Source: ANME-2 cluster archaeon (GTDB lineage Archaea > Halobacteriota > Methanosarcinia > Methanosarcinales > Methanocomedenaceae). From it: a stretch of DNA of 20,987 nucleotides. Positions within the stretch are counted from its first letter, which is position 1, and each line of letters opens with the position of its first letter. The translations under genes were made by a program, and so were the position numbers. Below, piece after piece: positions 1 to 7,514 of the stretch. Where the stretch lies: positions 1 to 20,987 of the forward strand of contig JAMJFV010000016.1 in the NCBI GenBank assembly GCA_023544495.1, given 5' to 3'. The notes under the pieces are model-generated. The model was not told where the DNA came from. It saw only the letters and a program-made list of their open reading frames with translations, and searched no databases.

Positions 1-480
1 ATCGGCACGGGTCATGTCCTCGATATGTGCGCGTGTTCGCAGACCGTGGTCTACAGCATATTGCAACGCATCAAGATACTTTTCCTGAGCAGCTTCCCTT
101 GATGGCAGCCCCATCTTATCAGTAATATGGGAATCGGATACTGACATGAGTATGCCTGTTTCCTTTATTCCATCCATTTCCAGCACAACATCAATGTCGG
201 CGGGATTTGCCCTGGCCCATCCTGTAATTTCAGGAAATTCATAACCCTTTTTCAGCATTTCCCTGGCTGCTTCCTTATCCCGCTTGTTAAAAACGAACGT
301 TTCCAGTTTCTCTATCCCCATCTGGTGGAGGTATTCGTATATATGTAGTTTCTGGCTCATGGACATCACAATACCCGGCATCTGTGAGCCGTCCCGGATT
401 GTACTGTCACTAATAAATACTTCCTGGCCTTGTGGTAGTTTTATTTTGGGAAGGTCATCATAGTCTTTGTATACTTTCAT
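1..480 (-). CDS. HMGL-like carboxyltransferase (isopropylmalate/homocitrate synthase family), C-terminus outside window
   Basis: The visible 160 residues are the N-terminal part of an HMG-CoA lyase-like TIM barrel. Near residue 24 the motif SDSTIRDGSQMPG matches the family's metal- and substrate-binding D-x-T-x-R-D-G-x-Q. Further on, ITGWARANPADID and RAHIEDMTRAD resemble a subgroup annotated as 'homocitrate synthase family protein', whose true substrate is generally unproven. The reading frame runs off the window edge. The first ATG is at 480, with no clear Shine-Dalgarno before it. The frame stays open upstream to a TGA at 568-570, and the residues there (NNNYFILPRPFKVS) look protein-like, so the N-terminus may be longer with a non-ATG start. 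The DUF4013 gene lies upstream on the same strand, separated by a hairpin. Family sure; exact reaction unknown. Confidence 0.75.
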   Translation of the reverse strand, partial: MKVYKDYDDLPKIKLPQGQEVFISDSTIRDGSQMPGIVMSMSQKLHIYEYLHQMGIEKLETFVFNKRDKEAAREMLKKGYEFPEITGWARANPADIDVVLEMDGIKETGILMSVSDSHITDKMGLPSREAAQEKYLDALQYAVDHGLRTRAHIEDMTRAD

Positions 481-657
481 CGAGACTTTGAATGGACGTG
501 GAAGGATAAAATAGTTGTTATTTCCTGTTCTATGTGGTGAAAGTAGAGTGGATGGATATTTGACCAGTCAACAGGACAATTCTTAATGCAACTACAGTGG
601 CAGCAGGATCATTGTATCTATATGTGCTGTCGATGATGAAATTTTTTACAAGAAAGG

Positions 658-679
658 TTCCCTGGATCAAACCAGGGAA
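658..679 (-). terminator. Hairpin downstream of the DUF4013 gene
   Basis: A perfect 8-bp inverted repeat, ttccctgg and ccagggaa, encloses a 6-nt loop. It lies 33 nt after the DUF4013 stop on the minus strand, and a short T-containing stretch follows in that direction. It could end the DUF4013 transcript or stabilise its 3' end. Archaeal termination depends mainly on U-tracts, so the role is inferred. The rest of the 481-711 gap shows no convincing gene. Confidence 0.35.
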
Positions 680-711
680 TTCTATACATGTATTGTCAAG
701 ATTCATTTGTA

Positions 712-1353
712 TCAGGCACTTGATGCTGCATATACGTTCCCCAACATATATGCGGCTACAAGACCTACATAAAAGTTCGCAAATATCATTACAACCCATC
801 CGATAAAAGGAACCATGGAAATGAAACTTACTATTACCATTAATGCTAATAGAACAATTAATGCAATTATATATTCTCCAATAATTGATCTTATTCTTGA
901 CAATAGTTCTCCTAACCTGAATGCAGCACCTATTGAATCCTCTTTGGCATACATTGAAAATGCCATTGGTAACAGCAGGCATGCAATAAACACCAAAACC
1001 ATACTTATCAGGGAACCTGCGATAATAGCACCTATACTGGCAGGAGCCACGTCACCTGACGCAATAGATGAGATTGCAGCGCTACCTATTGAAAAGAATA
1101 ATATAGCCAGGGGTATGAGCATATAAATAAATACCACAATGACAACGACCAGTCCTTTAATGAACAGATCACCCCAATCCTCCCATTCAGGCAGGGCAGA
1201 TTCATCATCAATGCTTCCACGTAACGTTTTGATATAATATCCCAGAGCAATGAAATTTACGATGGGAATTAACATTAGCAGACCACCGATCAGTATTTTC
1301 TTGATCCATTCAACGTCATTGCCGGGAAACTTGACAGTTTCAACAATATCCAT
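712..1353 (-). CDS. DUF4013 family integral membrane protein
   Basis: A 213-residue hydrophobic protein. It shows the layout I associate with DUF4013: an N-terminal amphipathic stretch, a first membrane segment (IGGLLMLIPIVNFIALGYY) ending in G-Y-x-x-x-x-L, a charged loop with LPEWEDWGDLFIKG (about residues 54-67), then about four more hydrophobic segments. Several segments are Gly/Ala/Ser-rich. No catalytic motif is visible and the molecular function of the family is unknown. The ATG at 1353 is preceded by an SD-like GAGGT about 8 nt upstream, which fixes the start. It appears to be a single gene, transcribed toward the carboxyltransferase but separated from it by about 230 nt and a hairpin. 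Confidence 0.75.
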   Translation of the reverse strand: MDIVETVKFPGNDVEWIKKILIGGLLMLIPIVNFIALGYYIKTLRGSIDDESALPEWEDWGDLFIKGLVVVIVVFIYMLIPLAILFFSIGSAAISSIASGDVAPASIGAIIAGSLISMVLVFIACLLLPMAFSMYAKEDSIGAAFRLGELLSRIRSIIGEYIIALIVLLALMVIVSFISMVPFIGWVVMIFANFYVGLVAAYMLGNVYAASSA

Positions 1354-1559
1354 ACATTATTACCTCTTTAAATTTTAAGCGACACCCAATTTCCTATGAT
1401 AATGCAATAGCAAAATATTGTATCTAAAATTTTATCTACTGTCATGCCATTTATAGTTATTGTGTATCCCATAACCCTGTCGTGTAAAATCATTTAATAC
1501 ACATTAATTATCTAATAATACCTCAAATGATGAAGATTGGCTTACCAGAGATGAAATAA

Positions 1560-2324
1560 ATGAAACACAGCAATAGTAAAAAAATTTTATATATAGCCAC
1601 CGTTCTTGTAATACTTGCAGCCATTGGTATCGTTCTTTTCTATGCTCCCGTGCCCATAAACCCGGGTGAGCGGGGTACTTATATTGATTCCCAGGGACAG
1701 GTGCAGTATATATCCACCGATGCCCAGTGGACAAATTATGTATTCAGTTTCCATATTGCCTATTTCCATATCGCTATTGCACTGACAGCATACCTGGCAT
1801 TCCTGCTGGTATTTATTTTCAGCATACTCTACCTTGCAAAAGGCAAGCAGGAATCGGACATTAAAGCTGCTGCCTCGGCTGAGGTAGGAGTGCTGTTCGG
1901 CGGACTTACCCTGATCACGGGTTCGATATGGGGAGGAGCTGCCTGGGGACATTACTGGCCACCCGGGGACGTAAGACTTAATACTTCGCTGGTATTGTTC
2001 TTCATCTACATTGCTTACCTGATGATACGACAGGCAGTGGACTCTCCTGAGAAGCGGGCACGTTTGTGTGCTGTCTTTGGAGTGATCGGTTTTATCAGCG
2101 TCCCCATCAGTTTCATGAGCATCCGTATCTGGTCATCAGCCACAACCCACCCAACAGTGCTGGGGCCGGGCGGAGGCGGCATGACAGGCAGTGTAGTAAT
2201 TGTCCCCATGCTGCTCAACGTATTTGCATTTGTATTGCTGTGTTTCTCATTGATAACCTATAAAGTGGATAATGTGAATCTGGGCGAAGCACTGATGGCC
2301 GCCAAGGAAGAACTGGGCGTATAG
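1560..2324 (+). CDS. ccmC: Cytochrome c biogenesis protein CcmC (heme-handling membrane protein)
   Basis: A 254-residue protein with about six membrane segments. The tryptophan-rich heme-handling signature WGGAAWGHYWPPGDVRL lies at residues 124-140, the archaeal version of the WG-x-x-W-x-W-D-x-R-L motif of CcmC/CcmF. Candidate heme-ligand histidines sit on either side: H65/H70 in FHIAYFHIA and H197 in SATTHP, corresponding to the two conserved His of bacterial CcmC. In system I maturation CcmC binds heme with the WWD domain and passes it to CcmE on the outer face of the membrane. The ATG at 1560 is the only reasonable start; ATG 1551 stops at once. No ccmA, ccmB, ccmE or ccmF lies within the window, so the gene stands alone between minus-strand genes. 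Its presence implies c-type cytochromes in the host. Confidence 0.85.
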   Translation: MKHSNSKKILYIATVLVILAAIGIVLFYAPVPINPGERGTYIDSQGQVQYISTDAQWTNYVFSFHIAYFHIAIALTAYLAFLLVFIFSILYLAKGKQESDIKAAASAEVGVLFGGLTLITGSIWGGAAWGHYWPPGDVRLNTSLVLFFIYIAYLMIRQAVDSPEKRARLCAVFGVIGFISVPISFMSIRIWSSATTHPTVLGPGGGGMTGSVVIVPMLLNVFAFVLLCFSLITYKVDNVNLGEALMAAKEELGV

Positions 2325-2341
2325 TCACTGATGTGCCGTGT

Positions 2342-2872
2342 TTATACTTCCTCGACAACCTTTCCCTGTTCATGAGGTACTATCTTAAGTTTGCCGCCCG
2401 GGAATTCCTGTGTCAGGGATTCAGTACCTCGTGCAGTGTTGACGCGGTCAAGGAACACTGCCAGTGCCGCGATCTCTGAATGAGGCTGACTGCCTACGGC
2501 CACGTTCCAGTCCGCAGCCTGGTATATGTCAGGCGGCACTTTTTCCGCACCTACCACTACCATCAGGGAGCCTTCTTTTGAAATTTCATCAATTACATCG
2601 GGCAGGTTCTGGCCGTACATGGTCAGGTGAACAACACGGCCTCCCCCCTCTTTCCAGGTGCGGACCTCCTGTTTCCACGAGTCGACGATCCTGGCGAAGA
2701 AACTGCCACCCCATCGGCATGAAACTTCGTCCAGGCTGTTGATAACACCTTTATCATTTGACGCAAGCAGCATTCCACTGGCACCCAGTGCCCTCGCGGT
2801 AAGTCCTACATGGGTGGTGACACGCTGGTCCCTTTCAGGACGGTGTCCGAGACGCAGTATCACAATATTCAT
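2342..2872 (-). CDS. trm56: tRNA (cytidine(56)-2'-O)-methyltransferase aTrm56
   Basis: A 176-residue SPOUT-class methyltransferase that 2'-O-methylates C56 in the T-loop of archaeal tRNAs. The start MNIVILRLGHRPERDQRV and the following T-T-H-V-G-L-T-A-R-A-L-G-A are the family hallmark. The knotted SAM-binding region follows, with LMVVVGAEKVPPDIY and then WNVAVGSQPHSEIAALAVFL. The same frame is open for 37 codons upstream, but that extension overlaps the nuclease gene and lacks family character, so I take the ATG at 2872. It lies 19 nt after the beta-CASP nuclease stop and is probably cotranscribed with it, pairing tRNA modification with RNA processing. It converges on ccmC with a 17-nt gap. 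Confidence 0.9.
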   Translation of the reverse strand: MNIVILRLGHRPERDQRVTTHVGLTARALGASGMLLASNDKGVINSLDEVSCRWGGSFFARIVDSWKQEVRTWKEGGGRVVHLTMYGQNLPDVIDEISKEGSLMVVVGAEKVPPDIYQAADWNVAVGSQPHSEIAALAVFLDRVNTARGTESLTQEFPGGKLKIVPHEQGKVVEEV

Positions 2873-2891
2873 ATCAACAGGATCGGCATAA

Positions 2892-4193
2892 TTAAATATA
2901 GATCTGGTCTCCGTTGTCGGGTGCGATTGCTTTGACGTCCAGGTTATCATGGACCCATGTTGCGAACTCGGATGTTTTGTCACCGTGCATGCATATTACG
3001 ACCTGGCATCCTCCATCCACCTGGTCCTGTACCATTTCCTTCAATCCGGAATCACCGCTGTGGGCCGAGAAATCATATAATTCCAGTTCTGCGATTAGGG
3101 GTATGATCCTCCCTTTATATTCATAATGCCCCCGCTCAAGTGCCATGCGTCCATTGGTCCCTGTTACCTGGTATCCTGTCAGCATGACCTTTGATATGGG
3201 GTCGTTATATAATTGCTTCAAGTAATACAGTACCGGACCGCCGTTCAACATACCTGCTGTAGTCACAATGACCCCGGGCTCGTTCAGTACATCTCTCCTT
3301 ACCCTGCTATCCACAGGATTGGCGAACCTGAAGGCCTTATCAAGTCTGGCAGGGTCTTTCAGGTAATCAGGATGTTTTGTGAATATTTTATACACGTCCT
3401 TGCCCATGCCGTCCACCCATGACCTTATTCCGTATTTCTCCAGTATCATGAGCACTTCCTGGGTTCTCCCGATGGCAAATGCGGGTATGATCGCCCACCC
3501 GCCGTTATCAACGGTCGCTTTGATGGAATCTGCAAAGGCTGCCTCAAGTTCCGGTCTGGGATTATGTTGGGTACCGTAATAGGTACTCTCAACAATTGCA
3601 ATGTCGGCGGCAGGTAATTTTTCCGCAGGTGCGAGCAGGTGTGTGTCACGGTTGTCCACATCTCCCGTATAGAGCAGACTGCCAGTCTTATTTTCAAGAT
3701 ATATTGATGACGAGCCCGGGATATGTCCTGCATCATACAGGGTGGCCTCATATCCAGAGGCGTCAAAGGGGGTGCCGTAGTCCACAGTGCTGGAATGCAT
3801 TTCAAAGTCCCTGACGTCCTCCAGTATGAATGGCAGGACATGTCCCTCTGCATGGGCGATCTTCATGGTGTCCTTTGCCAGGAGCACTGTTAAGTCCCTT
3901 GTCACAGGGGTCATGAACACGTCAGGTTTCATATCCATCAGGTTAGGTACCACTCCGCAGTGGTCAAGGTGACCGTGGGATACGATGACCGAGTCGGGTT
4001 GCACGCCTCCTACCGGATACTGAGGTGGTTCTGCGGGTTTCATACCGTAGTCAAGCAGGATATTGTCGTCCACCACCACAGCCGAGCGGCCGACCTCTCC
4101 GGCACCTCCAAGAAATCGCAGGTTAATGTATATCGCCTCTAAAATTTTAAGGTTCAAATAGGTTGAAGGATACTTAACGGTTGTCAATCTCAT
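2892..4193 (-). CDS. Archaeal CPSF-like beta-CASP ribonuclease without KH domains (aCPSF2 type)
   Basis: A metallo-beta-lactamase/beta-CASP nuclease of the group involved in archaeal RNA 3'-end maturation and turnover. Visible motifs in order: metal site SHGHLDH (H73, H75, D77, H78 counted from ATG 4193), DAGHIPGS, YTGDVD, the beta-CASP VESTYYG, SAHSGD and CMHGD. No N-terminal KH domains are present, which separates it from aCPSF1. The LLDYGMKP segment favours aCPSF2 over aRNase J, with moderate confidence. The start is uncertain. From ATG 4193 there are 22 residues before the usual N-terminus (NLRFLGGAGEVGRS). A GAGG sits about 8 nt before an ATT codon at 4127, exactly where homologues begin, so the true start may be that non-AUG codon. 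trm56 follows 19 nt downstream. Confidence 0.85.
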   Translation of the reverse strand: MRLTTVKYPSTYLNLKILEAIYINLRFLGGAGEVGRSAVVVDDNILLDYGMKPAEPPQYPVGGVQPDSVIVSHGHLDHCGVVPNLMDMKPDVFMTPVTRDLTVLLAKDTMKIAHAEGHVLPFILEDVRDFEMHSSTVDYGTPFDASGYEATLYDAGHIPGSSSIYLENKTGSLLYTGDVDNRDTHLLAPAEKLPAADIAIVESTYYGTQHNPRPELEAAFADSIKATVDNGGWAIIPAFAIGRTQEVLMILEKYGIRSWVDGMGKDVYKIFTKHPDYLKDPARLDKAFRFANPVDSRVRRDVLNEPGVIVTTAGMLNGGPVLYYLKQLYNDPISKVMLTGYQVTGTNGRMALERGHYEYKGRIIPLIAELELYDFSAHSGDSGLKEMVQDQVDGGCQVVICMHGDKTSEFATWVHDNLDVKAIAPDNGDQIYI

Positions 4194-4428
4194 TCATTAT
4201 TTTTGCTGAATCTATCTCATTTACCCTCATTGAATCTCTCGACAATTTGTATCTCTTGGGGGTTGGGTGGTCAAGTTTGCAGACATGCTGCGATGTGATT
4301 GCATTCAAAGACTGAGGTTAGTCACATAGATAGACTTTAACAACAATTTTGTCCCATAACCACATAATAACGTTAATCTTTTAGTGGCGCAATGATAAAC
4401 ATGTAGATAATTATAAAATTTGGGGATT

Positions 4429-5460
4429 ATGGTTAATGAAAAAATAGATATTTCGGATGAAATAATCGGATTTCAGGAAGAAATTTTGAATATCCAGACA
4501 GCTATAGCTGAGTTTGAATCCGGGCACAATTTGAATGTGGCAATAATATCAGAACCATATGCCGGCAGGACGACCCTCCTGAATGAGATAGAAAAGATGA
4601 ATCTCCATAAAATAATACGGTTTTCCTTTTCATCAATAGTTAAAAATAAAGATGAGATCATCCTTCCCTATCAATCCAAAAGGATTGTGCTAATTGATGA
4701 CTGTCAGTTCCTTTTCATGCGAAAAATCGGTGGTTTTGAAGTTCTTGAACATTTCCTGAATTCAACCGCCGCTCCTGATAAAATGTTCATTACCACATGG
4801 AATTTCTATTCCTGGAAGTATCTTGATGAAGTTATGAAAATCGGTAAATTTTTTCCGGTTCAGATAAATCTTCCGAAATTCACGGCAGGGCAAATAAAAG
4901 ACTCCATTTTATCGGGATATAAGAAGGAGGAAATAGAATTTGTTGAAGATGTAGAATTTGAAAAGGAAAGAATTATTAATTTCAAGAAATATCCGGTTGC
5001 GATCAAACCCTGGAATAAAAAGATCAACTTACCTTATATTAGAATAGATTATAGTGGCCTTAAGTTCAGATTATCAAAAAAAGAAAAAAGAGCTACTATT
5101 GAGGATATAATATTTGAAAAGATACATAATGTTTCAAATGGAAATCCTGGAGTGGCAAAAATCATATGGCTGAGAAGCCTTAAATATCCGATCATCAAGC
5201 CAAGTAGAATAAAGGATGAGTCACTCAATATCGAACTTGATTACAATGAATCTTTTGTCTTGAATATCATTTTATCAATGAAATCTATTAAGAATGAAGA
5301 GATATCAGAGATCACCGGACTCGATTTTGAGGTCGACAAAATAATTTTCCAGTTGTCCAAACAGGGATTGATACTGACCGGAGATTGTTCCTGCACCATT
5401 AAACCGGAAGCATTGAAGGGCATAATAGAATTCCTGAAAAAATTAAGGATGGTGTGGTAA
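4429..5460 (+). CDS. P-loop ATPase with degenerate Walker A and C-terminal winged helix, paired with MscS
   Basis: A 343-residue AAA+/STAND-like protein not assignable to a named family. The N-terminal domain has a Walker A-like SEPYAGRTT (residues 41-49), in which the first Gly is Ser and the catalytic Lys is Arg (R47). Walker B is RIVLIDD (85-91), and a sensor-1-like FITTWN lies at 120-125. The C-terminal part (about 262-343) reads as a winged-helix domain: helix, EEISEITGLDFEVDKIIFQL, wing, helix. The ATG at 4429 was preferred over an in-frame TTG at 4420, although only a weak G-rich element precedes it. Base use is visibly more A/T-rich than in flanking housekeeping genes. The stop is directly followed by the MscS ATG with no gap, so the two are translationally coupled. 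Function unknown. Confidence 0.7.
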   Translation: MVNEKIDISDEIIGFQEEILNIQTAIAEFESGHNLNVAIISEPYAGRTTLLNEIEKMNLHKIIRFSFSSIVKNKDEIILPYQSKRIVLIDDCQFLFMRKIGGFEVLEHFLNSTAAPDKMFITTWNFYSWKYLDEVMKIGKFFPVQINLPKFTAGQIKDSILSGYKKEEIEFVEDVEFEKERIINFKKYPVAIKPWNKKINLPYIRIDYSGLKFRLSKKEKRATIEDIIFEKIHNVSNGNPGVAKIIWLRSLKYPIIKPSRIKDESLNIELDYNESFVLNIILSMKSIKNEEISEITGLDFEVDKIIFQLSKQGLILTGDCSCTIKPEALKGIIEFLKKLRMVW

Positions 5461-6285
5461 ATGCCAGATAACACGATCACACTGCCGGTTATCGATACAG
5501 GGGTAATAATATCCTTAATACTGGTAATCCTTATCGCTTATCTGTTCATTCGAGTCATTACATTCACCCTGGTATTTATCTCAGAACGTGTGGGCCATCA
5601 TAGAATAACGGTAAAAATGGTTCTTCCATTATTGAAATTCTCAATATACGGATTTGCTATTTATTATATATTAATATATATTGTAAAATGGGAATCCAGT
5701 CAGCTAGTGCTTTTTGGGGGTCTTTTTGGGGCCGCTATTGGTTTTGGACTCAAGGATCTGTTCGCTGACATCATCGGGGGGATAGTAATCACAATTGAAA
5801 AACCATACCAGGTGGGGGATAAGATAAAAATGGGAAATTATTATGGTGAAGTCAGTGATATTGGAATACGATCTACTAAACTTGTAACGCCAGACGATAA
5901 TCTTGTATCCGCACCAAATTATCTGATCTTCACCCAGGCGGTGGCTAGTGCAAATGCCGGAACCTCAGAGATGATGATTGTAATTGATATGTTCATAGAT
6001 TCCTGTTCGGACCCTGTTCTGGCAATGAAAATATTGACAGAATCGGTCATGACATCAAAATATGTGTATGTTTCCAGGAATCGTCCTTTCACCATTCTTT
6101 TAAAGGATTTCCCTTTTTACAGGCGTCTGCGTGCCAAAGCTTATGTGAATGACTTAAGATATGAATTCGAATTCGAATCCGATGTGACAAGAAGAACATG
6201 GAAAGAATTTTCCGGAAATGGCATTGAAGCGCCGAATATAAATATTTTAGAGGCTGGAACAATCAACCAGACAAATGCCTCTTGA
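5461..6285 (+). CDS. MscS-family mechanosensitive channel
   Basis: A 274-residue small-conductance mechanosensitive channel homologue. Three membrane helices are visible: about residues 12-40, 54-76 and 80-112. The third is the pore helix, with Gly/Ala packing (FGGLFGAAIGFGLKDLF) and the family-typical IEKPYQVGDKI after it. The beta domain follows with VSDIGIRSTKLVTPDDNLV and PNYLI (about 131-155), then an alpha/beta C-terminal domain. MscS proteins form heptamers in the cytoplasmic membrane and open on membrane tension. The start codon touches the stop of the upstream ATPase gene, so the two proteins are probably made together and may interact, an arrangement that suggests ATPase-controlled gating or assembly. 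The family call is firm; the link to the ATPase is inferred from position only. Confidence 0.88.
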   Translation: MPDNTITLPVIDTGVIISLILVILIAYLFIRVITFTLVFISERVGHHRITVKMVLPLLKFSIYGFAIYYILIYIVKWESSQLVLFGGLFGAAIGFGLKDLFADIIGGIVITIEKPYQVGDKIKMGNYYGEVSDIGIRSTKLVTPDDNLVSAPNYLIFTQAVASANAGTSEMMIVIDMFIDSCSDPVLAMKILTESVMTSKYVYVSRNRPFTILLKDFPFYRRLRAKAYVNDLRYEFEFESDVTRRTWKEFSGNGIEAPNINILEAGTINQTNAS

Positions 6286-6320
6286 GAAAAGGTCAACAAA
6301 AACAGGTCTTTCTTCAGGTG

Positions 6321-6350
6321 CTTTTTTTTATCCTGGCTTCTTTTTCCTCA
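6321..6350 (+). terminator. T-rich terminator after mscS
   Basis: Two T-runs (eight T at 6322-6329, then five T at about 6341) begin 36 nt after the mscS stop. Archaeal RNA polymerase terminates at such U-tracts with or without a hairpin. No strong stem precedes them, so the call rests on position and base composition. Confidence 0.4.
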
Positions 6351-6441
6351 AATTGAAATTAGTCATATTCAAGTATCTTACTTTTTCTGCCTTTTTCTCT
6401 CCGATATGTATCAATGCCATCAACCTTTGCGTCAACTTATT

Positions 6442-6591
6442 TTATGACATATTGTATTGCCTTACGAGCATCTTTTCCATTCCAGGGTAATTCATCTCAT
6501 TTTTTAATGCAGGGGAATACATTATGTGCATTAAGGAAAAGTTATACGGAAGAATAACTTGATTCTCTGATATATCCAATAAAAATACCAT
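6442..6591 (-). CDS. Possible 49-residue ORF with SD, or start of a decayed gene
   Basis: In the roughly 400-nt gap between mscS and the E1-like gene, the minus strand has an ATG at 6591 preceded 4-5 nt upstream by GGTGGTGA, a near-consensus archaeal Shine-Dalgarno. The predicted peptide begins MVFLLDISENQVILPYNF and ends at TAA 6442. In an overlapping frame (6496 down to 6359) a protein-like string continues with one internal stop: WNGKDARKAIQYVIK, then VDAKVDGIDTYRREKGRK. Together these could be one longer gene broken by a frameshift and a stop. I do not recognise the family. A TATA-like element at 6604-6616 could serve it as well as the opposite gene. The rest of 6286-6685 shows nothing else. 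Confidence 0.3.
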   Translation of the reverse strand: MVFLLDISENQVILPYNFSLMHIMYSPALKNEMNYPGMEKMLVRQYNMS

Positions 6592-6603
6592 TGTCACCAC
6601 CAG

Positions 6604-6616
6604 AAAATATATATGT
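6604..6616 (+). promoter_or_regulatory. TATA-like element ahead of the ThiF/MoeB-like gene
   Basis: The sequence aaaatatatatg lies about 75 nt before the ATG at 6686. The expected transcription start would be near 6640, leaving a leader that includes the SD aggagat at 6671-6677. It is nearly symmetric and could drive transcription both ways. Confidence 0.4.
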
Positions 6617-6685
6617 CAGTAATACTTTAGTAGTCTAAATACAACCCACAGTAATATTTTCCCATAATTCAGGAGATACATTCAG

Positions 6686-7495
6686 ATGATAGGCGGATTC
6701 AATGAAGAACAAATAAGGCGGTACTCCCGCCATATCATACTTGCCGAAGTTGGTGGTAAAGGACAGAGAAAACTGCTGGACTCAAAAGTGCTGTGCATCG
6801 GCGCAGGAGGCTTAGGAGCACCCATTATCCAGTATCTGGCAGCTGCCGGAGTTGGCACAATCGGTCTTGTGGATGATGACGTGGTAGACCTGAGCAACCT
6901 TCAGCGCCAGATCATTCACGGCGGGAATGTGGGTAAGTCCAAAGTTCTCTCGGCTGCCGAATTCGTAGAACGGTTGAACCCTGACGTGAAGGTCGTACCC
7001 TATGAGACCAGGATAGATGCCAGTAACATCATGGATATTATCAAGGATTATGATATCGTAGTGGACGGCTCAGATAATTTCGCTACCAGGTATCTGGTGA
7101 ACGATGCCTGCGTGCTGACCAGCACGCCACTGTCCCACGGCAGTATCTTCAGGTTCGAAGGGCAGGTCACAACCATTGTCCCTGGAGAAGGACCCTGCTA
7201 CCGCTGCCTGTTCGAGCATGCACCCCCCCCCGGTATGGTGCCATCCTGCCAGGAAGCAGGGGTGCTGGGTGTGCTGCCCGGTATCATTGGTGTTATCCAG
7301 GCTACGGAGGTCGTAAAATACCTGCTTGGTATTGGTGATCTGCTATTGGGAAGGATGATTTATTACGATGCACTGAACATGACCTTTGACGAGATAAAGA
7401 TCCGGAAGAACCCACAGTGTCCGGTTTGCGGTGACGAGCCTAAGATAGACAGCATTCAGGAAGAACTGTATGGTGAATCGTGCAGGATATGGTAG
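6686..7495 (+). CDS. E1-like adenylyltransferase, ThiF/MoeB/HesA family
   Basis: A 269-residue enzyme of the ubiquitin-activating superfamily that adenylates the C-terminal Gly of a sulfur carrier or ubiquitin-like protein such as ThiS, MoaD or SAMP. Visible features: N-terminal RYSRHIILAEVGGKGQ; the nucleotide loop GAGGLGAP (39-46); NLQRQI, supplying the conserved Arg; VDGSDNF (127-132); zinc pairs CYRC (171, 174) and CPVC (245, 248); and the PSC Cys188 in the position of the family's active-site cysteine. Length matches MoeB/ThiF without a rhodanese domain. An SD (aggagat) lies 8 nt before the ATG. A TusA-like gene follows 19 nt downstream, pointing to a sulfur-transfer role. Codons 180-182 are a run of nine C (7223-7231). 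The carrier specificity cannot be told from sequence. Confidence 0.9.
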   Translation: MIGGFNEEQIRRYSRHIILAEVGGKGQRKLLDSKVLCIGAGGLGAPIIQYLAAAGVGTIGLVDDDVVDLSNLQRQIIHGGNVGKSKVLSAAEFVERLNPDVKVVPYETRIDASNIMDIIKDYDIVVDGSDNFATRYLVNDACVLTSTPLSHGSIFRFEGQVTTIVPGEGPCYRCLFEHAPPPGMVPSCQEAGVLGVLPGIIGVIQATEVVKYLLGIGDLLLGRMIYYDALNMTFDEIKIRKNPQCPVCGDEPKIDSIQEELYGESCRIW

Positions 7496-7514
7496 ATAGG
7501 AAGTGAAAAATACT

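Noticed and set aside
815..1126. 103-codon plus-strand frame inside the DUF4013 gene
   Set aside because: An antisense shadow of a clear membrane-protein gene with its own SD; the translation has no family character.
2873..2983. Upstream in-frame extension of trm56
   Set aside because: It overlaps the end of the nuclease gene and carries none of the family sequence; Trm56 proteins begin at MNIVILRLGHRPERD.
4194..4428. G-rich segment and small stems that could suggest an RNA gene
   Set aside because: Only 4- to 5-bp stems and no complete C/D or H/ACA box set could be found.
6166..6180. Short gaattc repeat in mscS
   Set aside because: Explained by the alternating Glu-Phe codons of the protein (EFEFES).
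6275..6490. 71-codon plus-strand frame after mscS
   Set aside because: Low-complexity Phe/Leu-rich translation of T-rich DNA that overlaps the mscS end; no SD, and the opposite strand looks more protein-like.
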